This document shows positions 35,768 to 46,030 of a stretch of DNA of 64,000 nucleotides, piece by piece; the stretch's first letter is position 1, and the number at the start of each line of letters is the position of its first letter. The notes below the pieces were generated by a model, which saw only the letters and a list, made by a program, of their open reading frames with translations, did no database searches and was not told the DNA's origin. The position numbers were made by a program, and so were the translations under genes. This DNA comes from Bathynomus jamesi (lineage: Eukaryota > Arthropoda > Malacostraca > Isopoda > Cirolanidae): NCBI GenBank assembly GCA_023014485.1, contig JAJOZX010001726.1:310001-374000 (forward strand), read 5' to 3'.

Positions 35768-35770
<3 letters not shown>

Positions 35771-35830
<60 letters not shown>
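35771..35830. repeat. (TA)n microsatellite
   Basis: A TA tract of about 55 bp directly after the PLE-3 right end. Confidence 0.95.
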
Positions 35831-35831
<1 letters not shown>

Positions 35832-35834
35832 TAA

Positions 35835-36250
35835 TGTCTAATTAAGAATTAAATGTTTGTTTATAAGAATTTAATAATGTTCAATTAAGTTTTATTAAAT
35901 AAGAAATTAAAAATGGTTGTGAAATTAAAAATATAGAAATACAAGTTGGCAACACTAAGAATCGGCCCAAGCTAGAGGTTGAGAGAGAAAATGCCCAGGA
36001 GCTCCAGTGATCGAACGGCCTTGGGCTTAATAAGGTGTTTTTTTGTATTACGATGTTTTCGTGAATTTAGAATATTATTTCGTGTCTCTCTCTCTCCGGC
36101 TAAAATGTTAACGTTAATTCCCCCCTCGCATTACCCCGTTTATCTAAAAGTGTTTCGGTATAAATAAAAGTCAGTAAAGTGTTAATGAAGTGTATAATTA
36201 ATCCCCCGACTTCCTCGCCTGGTTCAAATTATAATGGCGCCCACGGCCAC
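35835..36250 (+). repeat. possible LTR with primer-binding site
   Basis: Starts TGTCTAATTAAGAATTAAAT after a TA tract, contains AATAAAAG at about 36163, and runs into TATAATGGCGCCCACGGCCA near 36230. TGGCGCCCA resembles a primer-binding site. The end is not the usual CA and no second copy exists here, so this is tentative. Confidence 0.3.
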
Positions 36251-36383
36251 GTCTACCCGTATTTATAAAGTACAGCGAAGCGAGTGTGAAGATAATGATG
36301 AAAGATAAAGAGAAATTGAATAGAAAGTAAAGTAAATAATGAATTATAAATGAAGGAATATGCCCTTTAATAAACAAATCACT

Positions 36384-36388
<5 letters not shown>

Positions 36389-36456
<68 letters not shown>
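36389..36456. repeat. (TA)n microsatellite
   Basis: About 34 TA units. Confidence 0.95.
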
Positions 36457-36458
<2 letters not shown>

Positions 36459-37430
36459 CAATGTGTACCTCTTATTTTAGATCTTTTTGAATCCTCTTAA
36501 TAAAGTGCCAGTATAAACACTTCCCCGTGAACTCTCTGTTTGGATTTTAGGGAGTTTAGGGGTACATTTTCACACACTGGCTCTCGAAAGGGTCATTGCA
36601 CGACCATTGACCCACCACTTGGACGTGGTTCCACCGATCCGTACTCATTGTTACGCACATAATATCGTTTCCGGGATAGGTCCTCGGTCGTATTTCGCGC
36701 ATGCGCCGAACGCGAAACAAATTTACCGCACGCGAAAGGAGTGATGGCAAGAATCAGTTTTTACAATTTGATATCGCCCGATTATTATTTTTTTCCGTGT
36801 GTGCAAAATGTTTGCGTATGAAGTGAAGAGGTATTCCACTGTCTACCCGTAAGTGGGAAGAGCGGAGACACGGCATAAAAACATTCCTTGTAGATGTTTC
36901 GGGTGTGTCCTCCCTCACATCCAGCATTTTATCCCGAAAATATCAGACAAAATTAGAAACATAAACAAGGTACCATACAGTATATAGTTTATATAGCGCC
37001 TTTCATAAGCAAATATCCATACAAATAAATAGTACAAAGAAAACATATTTGGTTACGACAACCAAAATACATGGTTAACTATTTGATAACATTTCCAAAT
37101 TGTCAATTCAACCATGACAAGACTATACCAGAAAAATAATCATGGTTACCAGAATAGCTAACAACATTGTTGAAATGAATTGGTCATCCAATAATAGTTA
37201 AATCATGCATTTCAGTTGTTGCAACCATGTATTTGTCTCCAGATAGCCTTAAATTAGTTCTCATTCAACCTTTAACGAGCCCTTTATAATAATGATGATA
37301 ACACTTCATTTATAATGCGTTTATTCTGTTCAAGATTGTGGTAATGTTCATGTGGTAACCAAAATGCATTTCACAAATCACTAAATCTGAAGCCTGTAAA
37401 ACAAATGAAAAAATAAGGCCATGAAAGAAT
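36457..37430. other. unassigned region, possible LTR tail at its start
   Basis: 36490-36580 has an AATAAAG signal, then TTTTCACACACTGGCTC, which could be an LTR end and adjacent primer site. The rest (36800-37430) is AT-rich with no recognised coding. Short frames are not convincing. Confidence 0.3.
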
Positions 37431-37435
37431 GCACA

Positions 37436-37486
<51 letters not shown>
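37431..37486. repeat. (CA)n microsatellite
   Basis: About 26 nearly uninterrupted CA units. Confidence 0.95.
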
Positions 37487-37489
<3 letters not shown>

Positions 37490-38180
37490 GATCCCGCTAT
37501 ATCTACAAATTCAGAATCCGCGATTCTAATATCCGCGACAATGGCTTGTTCTGTTGAATGACCCTTACATGTTTATGCGTACGAACGCGTAGTGTGTCCT
37601 TGGATTTGATCAATTATTAAAGTTATTTCACCTTATTTTTAAGTGTTATTTTGTGCTGTTTCCTCAAGTGTCTCCTCTTCACTGTCTGTCATAACATCTG
37701 CTAAATTCGCCACATTGGTATCGTCCCATATAACGGTGTCAGCGGTTTCCAGTAAGATCGTACGGATTTGAAATTCAGTGGAATGAAAACCTACAACGTC
37801 TTCTTTTCCGCATGCTAATTCTGTACACACTACGGGATGTACAGTATGAATGAAGTAGAGTATACTATATACAGTATTCTGTCTGTACAGTACTGTACAG
37901 ACTGTACTGTGTATAAATGTTATAAAAAATTAAAACAAAAGAGACTGCGTAGAGAGCTTTACTGAACTGTACTGCAGTCTACACTACTGCCTTTCTTCGG
38001 TATTGTCACTCAAATTGTATATAAAAAGTTTTATTATTTAGGTGTAAAAGAAGGTTTAATTAAAAGAAAGGGAATTTTGGGGTCAAGTTGAAACCGAACC
38101 CCATTTTCCCCATAAGATATGTTATTTTCATATCCACGAGATCTTCTGGAGCGTAATCTCACGGATATGGCGGGATCCGT
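37487..38180 (-). mobile_element. pogo/Tigger-like relic
   Basis: The left end reads GATCCCGCTATATC...ATCCGCGA and the right end is the complement of GGATCCCGCCATATCCGTGA, resembling pogo/Tigger termini. The minus-strand frame 37830-37639 encodes an acidic segment (VIWDDTNVANLADVM, TDSEEETLEE) that could be a transposase C-terminus. No catalytic domain remains. Assignment rests mainly on the ends. Confidence 0.4.
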
Positions 38181-38340
38181 TGTAAATATACGCGTTCGTG
38201 TTCGAGTAGTGTATATAGTGCCCGTGGGGAGCTCATTTCACACACCATTGGCTGTTTCGTGGTGTGTGTGTAGGCTGAAGGTCTGGAATGTCTTCTAATA
38301 TTTGTATATTATATTTGCAGAATCATGATATTCTTTTAGA

Positions 38341-38854
38341 GCCGAGGTGCTCAAACCCTGGCACATGTGCCAAACCTGACACATTGTGACTCTGACGATG
38401 GCACATGGACACTCATCAAGGAAAATAAAAAATCATTGGTTATAATGCTGCACCAGCCTGAATTCAGAATGCCCTCGCGTAAGCAAGAAATTTGAGAATT
38501 TTCGGAGGTAATTGGCAACTCTTCTAAGACTGCCTGGAGCGCTTGCGCATTAAGCTTTGAAATTCAGTTACTGAATAATCATTCATGTATTAAGTGCGTC
38601 ATATTTGACAAATTGGCTGGAGGGAAGCAAGTACACAAGGCTTTGTAATGTAGGTACCGTAAAGAAAACGTAAAATATAGTTATAACATACACACGACAT
38701 TTATTGCTTTACTAATAATGCAATTTATTTGTACAATATAAAAAAATACATTAATTTAGGCCTATTCGACATAGTCATAGTGGCACATTACGTTTTTCAT
38801 TTTGGAAAAATGGTATAAAATAGCACATGATTGCCATAAGTTTGAGCACCATTG
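38341..38854. mobile_element. hAT MITE
   Basis: Left end GCCGAGGTGCTCAAACCCTG, right end the complement of CAATGGTGCTCAAAC. TTTTAGA flanks both sides (38334-38340 and 38855-38861), a 7 bp perfect duplication. GGTGCTCAAAC resembles the known hAT terminal word GGTTCTCAAAC. Noncoding, 514 bp. Confidence 0.65.
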
Positions 38855-38979
38855 TTTTAGACAATAGCTGGTAACAGAACAAAACTGGTAAAATTTTAGG
38901 GGATATACATAGGAATGTGAGATACAAAAGCATCGAAGAATTAACCAAACTACAATTCATATATTATACCACATTTATA

Positions 38980-39400
38980 AAGCTGTATAGGTATGGTCTC
39001 CTCGTTTCTGGCAGTATATAGATATGTGAGAAACTGATAATTGTAAAATAACTAAGTTTGACCCCTGCTTCAGAGGAAAGACTAGAGGATTTAAGAATGT
39101 TTTCTTTTGAAAGAAGTTGTAATAAGGGTGATCTAATTGAACTGTACAATATATCTGAGGGATAGAAAGGGAAGGTATGTAAAAACAGTTCATTTCATCA
39201 GTAACCGACAATAGAAATAGTCACATTGAAAAATTGGAAAGGTAACTTGTACAATAGACCTATGTAAATATTTCTTCAGTTTTCGGTGATGGATTCTTTG
39301 TTTCATGCAGTTCTAAATTTAAGTTTAATTGGCAGTGACACAATCTAATGGATCTAAGAGTAATTTGTGCTATATTTTGAGGGGAAGGAAAATTTTATCA
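38980..39400 (+). pseudogene. decayed LINE C-terminal relic
   Basis: Reads ERLEDLRMFSFERSCNKGDLIELYNIS with frameshifts afterwards, corresponding to the YEERLKRLNLFSLERRRLRGDLIE-like stretch after many RT domains. Old and badly decayed. Confidence 0.5.
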
Positions 39401-39678
39401 TATGGTTCTACACCTGGCTAAGTTTAGGATAAAATATCATATAAAGAATTGTGAATTTGCAGAAAATATTGTAAAATATTAAAAATAGGCTGATAATTTT
39501 AAATTATAATTTATCATTCATATATAGTGGCTCGTTGGCACTATAATAATGTTAATTAAGTTGTTAATGTTAATGATTACTGTTGATTGCTTGAGTGAGG
39601 CTGAGGTCACGAGGTCTTTTCAGACCAAATAATGTTATTAATTAAAGAAATTAATAGAATGAGTTTTCCTCCTTTATT

Positions 39679-42600
39679 CTTCTTCCTCAGCATAATTAAT
39701 CCCATTTTTATATGGGGTCGCTGTTTAAGGTGAGTCGCCTCCATCTTGGTCTGTCGTACACCATATCCTCCTGCAAATTCTTCTCCCGTAAGTCCGCTCT
39801 AACACAATCCTTCCATCTCTTCTTCGGTCTTCCTCTTCTTCGCCCACCCGGCAACTCCATCACCATCACTCTACGTCCGACATAATCTTCATCTCGCCTC
39901 ATCACGTGCCCATACCATCTCATTCTTGCCTCCTCTATCTTCTTTGATGCCTCTGCCACCTTCACAGTTCCTCTAATATACTCATTCCTGATCCTTTCTT
40001 CTCTTGTCACACCGCACATCCATCGCAACATCCTCATCTCTGCTACATCCATTTTGTTCTCATTTGTCTTCTTCATAGGTAATGCCCCCTTTCCATACAA
40101 CACTGCTTGTCTCACCACAGTTTTATATACCTTTCCTTTCAACTTCACTGGCACAAGACACCCGACATTTCTCCAATTCTTCCACCCAGCTTGCACTCTA
40201 TTATTAATTTCTTTCTCCACATCTTCCTCATCCATTAACGAGCCAAAGTACTTAAATCGGTCTACTCTTTTAATCACTTCTCCATTCATTACCATCTCAT
40301 CTTCCTGATCCTCATGTAAGGTACACCGTAAGTATTCAGTCTTCCTTCTGCTTATTTTCATCTTTCTATCTTCCAACGCTCCTCTCCAACTCTCTAACTT
40401 ATGTTCCATCTCCTCCTTTGTCTCGGCACACAATGCTATATCGTCTGCGTAAAGCATACTCCATGGCGCTCTCTCTTTCACTCCCTCTGTCAGCACTTCC
40501 ATCACTATGTTAAAGAGAAACGGGTTAAGCGCAGATCCCTGATGCAACCCAACTCTTATTTCAAAACTGTCCGTCTCTCCCAGACAGCTCCTAACCGTCG
40601 CATGTACATCTCTATACATTTCCTGTATCAGTCTGACATATTTTTCCGGTACCATCTTCTCTCTAAGGCTTCTCCACACCTGTCTTGGGACCCTGTCGAA
40701 AGCCTTCTCTAAGTCTATAAATATCATATGCATCGGTCTCTGTACTTCTCAATCACTTGGCATAAGGCAAATACTGCATCCATGGTTCCTCTACCCGGCA
40801 TGAATCCGAACTGCTCCTCTGCTATGTCAACTTCATCTCTTAATCTTCCGTGCACGATCCGCTCCCATATCTTCATGGTGTGTGACATGAGCTTAATTCC
40901 TCTATAGTTATTACAGTCCTGCACATCCCCTTTCTCTTTATAGATTGGCACCACAACACTGCTATGCCACTCATCGGGAGTCACCTCCTGTTCAAACAGC
41001 TTCTCCATCAGATCCCATAGTAAATCAATACCTTCCTCTCCTAAATGCCTTCCATGCCTCTGCAGGTATCTTATCTGGTCCAGCTGCCTTACCATTCTCC
41101 ATCTTTGCCAACTCCCTCACCACTTCACTCCTCTCCACTCTTCCCGTCATCCCTTCATTTGGTTGCCCTTCCTCCCAGAATATCCTGTCATTCTCTTCAT
41201 TCAGCAGCCACTCGAAATATTCCCTCCAGCTGGTTTGTATGTCTTCTTCCTTTCTCATCACTGTTCCATCTGCTCTTGATCTGTTTCACTTTATTGATAT
41301 CCTTTGTTGCTTTATTTCGCGTTTTGGCCAATCTATATATTTTCTTTTGTCCCTCTCGTGTTTCCAATTCCTCATACATATCTTGGTATGCCTCGGCCCT
41401 TGCTTGTGCTACCGCTCTCTACCCTTGCTTATTCCTCTCTCTATACACTTCCCTATGGTCATCCTGCTGCGTTTCCTCCCACAGCTTCTTTGCTTCTTTC
41501 TTCCTTTGTAGGCTCTCCTGTACATCCTCGCTCCACCACCAGTTTTCCTTATTTTCTCATATCTTGCCAGATGTTTCTCCCAGTATTTCCTTGCCCCACT
41601 TTCTAATTACATTAGCATTATGTTGCCACCATTGCTGCATATCACTTTCATCCATAATTACCTCATTCAGAACATTCTCCTTAAACCTGTTTTTACAGTC
41701 TTGCTCCTTTAGCTTGAACCATTTTATTTTCTTAATTCCTTTCGTACGTGCTTTTGCCAGCCCCTTGAGCTTCACATCCATGCAAAGAATACAATGCTGA
41801 GTTGACACATGATCCCCTGGTATAACTTTGCAGCGCTTCACTTCCCTCAATTGTGTCCGTCTGTACAACATATAATCAATCTGAGATACCCTCCCACCAC
41901 TCTTATATGTAATGAGATGCTCTACCCTCTTATTAAAGGTGTTCACCACTGCCATATCGAACGAAACCGCGAAATCTATTATACTTTCTCCTTCCGCGTT
42001 TGTCTCTCCAAATTCTTGACCTCCATGTACCCTCTCAATTACCTCATTATTCTAACCCACATGCCCATTAAGGTCGCCGCCAACAATCACACGCTCATTT
42101 TCTTCTAGAGCCTGCACTTCCCCGTCCAGTAATCTCCAAAAAGTATCCTTCTCCTCATCTGTGCAGCCCACTTGTGGTGCATATGCGCTGATGATATTCA
42201 ATACATACTCCCCATAATTCAATCTCACACCCATTACTCTATCCCCTCTGCGGTTTACTTCCACCACCTCGTCCTTCATTTCCTTCGACAATATTACTCC
42301 AACACCGTCGTTTCTTCCCAGTCCTCAAGCTCCACTGTAGAACAGTTTGTATCCTTCTCCAAGCTTTTTTGCTTTAGTACCTTTCCAACGGGTTTCCTGC
42401 ACGCACAATATATCCACTCTTCTCCTCATCATCAGTTCCGCAATCTCTTTTCCTCTACCAGTCATGCTTCCCACGTTCAGAGAAGCAATCCTCATCATTC
42501 CCTCCTGAGCTCGCTTCTTTAGCCGCGCCCGCTCTTGATACGGTAGCCCTCGTCTTGTCACAGAGTTAGGACGATGTATCTGTGCGTCGCTTACGGGGTA

Positions 42601-42752
42601 CGCCCTGGCTGTCCTCGTATCATTCTCTTGACTCATCTCATTTGGTTGTGGCGTGGGTTTTTTACGGCCAGATGCCCTTCCTGACACCAACCCTCCCCTT
42701 TTATCCGGACTTGGGACCGGCCGGAGAATAGGCTGACTATCTTACCCTCCGG
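39679..42752 (-). mobile_element. full-length RTE-like LINE
   Basis: Flanked by TTTTCCTCCTTTATT (39664-39678) and TTTTCTTCCTTTATT (42753-42767), a 15 bp duplication with one mismatch, enclosing 3074 bp. The 3' end carries AAGAAGAATAAAGG-type tail sequence. The intact ends show a full-length insertion. Confidence 0.85.
39708..42690 (-). pseudogene. RTE-like LINE ORF: apurinic endonuclease plus RT
   Basis: The endonuclease starts around MMRIASLNVGSMTGRG (42510) and includes DILCVQETRWKG, VIVGGDLNGHVG and GRVSQIDYMLYRR followed by GDHVSTQHC. A spacer leads to the RT with VVPIYKEKGDVQDCNNYRG, FGFMPGRGTMDAVF, IFIDLEKAFDRVPRQ, GLHQGSALNPFLF and MLYADDIALCAETKEEM. The C-terminal domain ends MRWYGHVMRRDEDYVGRR, GRPKKRWKDCV and DRPRWRRL. 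At least four in-frame stops (near 42326, 42053, 41558 and 41420) and about three frameshifts (near 41290, 41080 and 40735) disable it. Confidence 0.88.
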
Positions 42753-42767
42753 TTTTCTTCCTTTATT

Positions 42768-43536
42768 AAACAAAATAAATTATTTATGAATAACACAAAA
42801 TAAAAGTTGCAGTTGTGTGAATGGAAGTTCAGTTGAAATGAAATGTGTACTTGATTAATGACTTCAATATTAATAACGGGCGAGGTAATGAAAAGCTTTA
42901 TATAAAGTTAGGTGAATGACATCAGGCCAAGACGGCCTGTTACGACGTCGTTACATTATGAGATCTAATGTGTCAATGAAGGTTCTTTAGAGGAGAGATA
43001 TCGAGATGCGATTGAGGCGGCGTGTTCAAGGCCGAAGGAATGCTTGAGGGAATTCTCGCGATGTGACGTCATCTTAGTCGTGGCTGTGTCGATGGAACAG
43101 CGGGTCAGTTGTAAACTGGAAATCGTGAAAGTATTTGAAGGCGTCTCCGTCGCTACGCATATCAAAAAAATTAATGATACTTTATTTGATTCTAGTATGA
43201 AGCATGTGAACTTGCATTTGGATGTGTGAACCTCTAGGAGAAAATTTTCAAATCGAACAATTTGTCTACATTTTTGTCACTAGCGATTGTTTGTTTGTTG
43301 AGGTTCATACGATGACATCACACTCATTCATGTATACTCGTATGTACTAATTTTCTTTTCACTCCCATCCCCCCTTCCCACACCATCCCCTATTCAGAGG
43401 TTCTTTGGCATGACTCATCATTAATCATCATATATATACACACACCTTTATAATTAGGTCACGCCCTTTTTTATTTTTCCCTTATCAAACCCCTACCACC
43501 CCTTCACTCTTATCATCTCCTCATTCCACTTATATA

Positions 43537-43538
<2 letters not shown>
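42768..43538. other. unassigned region
   Basis: AT-rich DNA with a GC-richer block at 42930-43160. It contains an ACGACGTCGT palindrome near 42946, but no gene I can support. Confidence 0.5.

Positions 43539-43601
<63 letters not shown>
43539..43601. repeat. (TA)n microsatellite
   Basis: About 30 TA units ending directly at the TAGGG terminus of the next element. Confidence 0.95.
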
Positions 43602-43603
<2 letters not shown>

Positions 43604-44269
43604 GGTGGTCCAAAATTGGGCTAAAATTTCAAAATAGTTGGAAATACTCTCCACATGGCTGCCCTTATTCCTTTAGATGTGAAGTGATTTTGTGCAAAAT
43701 GTCTGTCGATTCAGTACATAATAAGAGGTCGCTATGATTTTCACATTTTCAACTAATTAGCTAATCATTTTCTACCGGCTTCATTTTTAGAGGACTTAGA
43801 GGACGCGGCAGTCACGCCACATTGATTCCGCTCACCTTTCAGAGGATGATGCAATTGTTCGATTTCTTGTATAATGCTGTTTGTGAATCAGACAAATCAT
43901 TTACTCATGCATCATTTCAAATTTAAACTTGTTGGAGGACGGTTTTAAGTTCGTTCAAGAGCTTAGGAATAGTATCTCATGTAAGTATTAATTCATATAT
44001 ATTAATTATTAATTCATATATATATATAATTTTAAATTCATATATATTAAGTATTAATTCATATGTATTATATTTATTCAGTATAAAATATATATATATA
44101 TATATATAATTATCTTTATATGCAAATTTATAACCGGTAAGGATGTTGCTATTAAATTAAATGATTAAAATTGTTATCTTGTCTCTTGAAGTTTATTATT
44201 TACTTATTCTTAAAAATATTTTTAAAAATTTGGCTATTTTTTTACTTTATTTATTTTGACTTTGCTTCA

Positions 44270-44670
44270 GTTTCACCACCATGAACAGTCCAGGACCTTG
44301 AAAGAGAGCTACAACTTGGCCTGCAAAGAGGCCCTGCAAGTATGGCAGAGAGCAAGGATTCCTACACAGCGAGTCGATTCCTGCGTTAGGAAGCTGTCAA
44401 AGCTGTATGATTAAAATTTACTTATTCTTACTTATTCTTAAAAATATTTAAAAAAATTTGGCTATCTTACTATTCATCAACCACTAACCACTGTAATCAA
44501 TTTTTTTACTTTATTTATTTTGACTGCTTCAGTTTCACCACCATGAACAGTCCAGGACCTTGAAAGAGAGCTACAACTTGGCCTGCAAAGAGGCCCTGCA
44601 AGTATGGCAGAGAGCAAGGATTCCTACACAGCGAGTCGATTCCTGCGTTAGGAAGCTGTCAAAGCTGTAC
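44270..44670 (+). repeat. duplicated 3' intron end plus exon
   Basis: TTGACT(TT)GCTTCAGTTTCACC and the following about 130 bp of coding sequence (EQSRTLKESYNLACKEAL, QVWQRARIPTQRV) occur twice, at 44279-44408 and 44535-44670. The coding parts are identical. The first copy is cut at AAAGCTGTA/TGA; only the second continues into the gene. Confidence 0.8.
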
Positions 44671-46030
44671 GAAGAGTTCCTTGCGTTGAAGAAACCCGCA
44701 AGACGCAGCTACAAAGCTGCAGAGTGAAAGAGAGCATGTTCCAAGAGACACTCTCAGAGCCTTTCGACGTTGCCTTGAAGGTGATAGACAATGAAGAAGA
44801 CCGCCAATTCCTGATAATGCAACGAGAAGACGTCTTTTCCTGCAGTATGGCAGGCCCTGACAAGATTAATTTTGCCAAGGAATACCGCAAGAGATGTCGA
44901 CAGGAGAAAGATGCTGATAAAGCTCTAAGGTACAAAGAAAGGGAGGCTGCATTCCAGGCTGGAGCTGCTGCTCTTCCATCATCCAGCACATCCACTTCAT
45001 CCTCTGAAGAATTCAACGCTGAAGACGATGATTATCGTCCGTCGACTTTGACCGGAAGAGCTGATGTACACACTCATCCTCCGAAACGAAACAATATTTT
45101 CACATCACCAGATGTGGTTGCTGCTCTTGATCACGTCAACCTTCCCGATCGAGGAGCACACTTCTTTGCTGGATCAGTCGCTCAACTCTGGGCTATGATA
45201 TTTCTACAGACTCTTTCACGCAGCTCCATCCGTCGTTCAAGAAGGCAAGCAAGGCAAGCAGCAGCCAAAGAGGATCAAGCTTTGTTTTCTGTCGAAGGAC
45301 CCCTTCTTCACTGGGATGGAAAAACTCCTAGCCGTGCCAAAAATACAACGAGCTACAGGAGAAGAACAGGCCAAGGCTTACATTTCGACGATTGATGACT
45401 GGAATCTTCGCGGTGAGATCCAAAGTCTCGTATTTGACAGAACTACATCTAATACTGGCCTTCACAGGGGAGCCTGTACCATGATTGAAAAAGCAGTAGG
45501 AGGGAACTTGTCTGGATCGCTTGTCGACATCATATCCTTGAAATCGTCTTGTCAACACCTGCAACGCACTTCTTGGACCCACAGGTGGCCCAGAAATGAC
45601 TCTCTTTAAACGTTTTCAGAAAAAATGGCCATCACTTCAGAAGAATTCCTTCGTGAAGGCTTCAAACAACCTATTCAGAGATCCAAAAATGTTCCAGCTT
45701 CAAGAGGAAATGATCCAGTACTTCACAAAGACACTGGAGTCTAAACAATCGCGTGATGACTACGAGGAATTGCTACGACTCTGCCTCACCTTCCTCGGGT
45801 GCCGTGATGAGAAAGAAGTCAAGATCTGCGCTCCAGGACCAACTCACCATGCACGCTGGATGGCCAAGGCCATCTACGTCCTCAAAATTTATCTGTTCAA
45901 GCATCAACTACAGCTGACAGCACGTGAGAAGGAGAATATCACCGAGCTCTCTCTGTTTATCGCCTTGGTCTACGCACGTTTTTGGAACGAGGCCCCCGTC
46001 GGAATCAACGTTCCTTTCAACGATATTCTG
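44526..46030 (+). pseudogene. hAT-like transposase version 2A, deleted
   Basis: After an acceptor-like CTTCAG the frame reads NLACKEALQVWQRARIPT. It shifts by one base near 44720 into MKESMFQETLSEPFDVALKV and continues to LLHWDGK. A deletion joins this directly to KLLAVPKIQRATGEEQAK. Then come LVFDRTTSNTGLHRGACT, WIACRHHILEIVL-type sequence, a further shift near 45570, FKRFQKKWPSL and GPTHHARWMAKAIYVLKIYL. It ends near FNDILLL where version 2B starts. The D-T-T-x-S-N-T-G motif has R instead of T (DRTTSNTG). Confidence 0.75.

Larger units (their letters stand above)
34433..35770. mobile_element. PLE-3 palindrome
   Basis: Two arms of about 620-640 bp (34482-35121 minus, 35148-35769 plus) are near-exact reverse complements around a 26 bp loop (35122-35147). 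The plus arm encodes the C-terminal end of a GIY-YIG PLE protein at 35152-35385 (SKSTIRDHCHLHNHPLLPS, TDLRILESLHILSIK). Both outer ends carry the 3' terminus with a ribozyme-like motif and then (TA)n. The RT and most of the endonuclease are missing. Confidence 0.8.

Noticed and set aside
37639..37830. Independent small acidic protein gene
   Set aside because: No start context or relatives; its position between pogo-like ends makes a transposase tail more likely, though unproven.
40945..41800. Long plus-strand frames over 40-42.5 kb
   Set aside because: They lie antisense to the RTE-like LINE, whose minus-strand frame holds all endonuclease and RT motifs; the plus frames resemble nothing.
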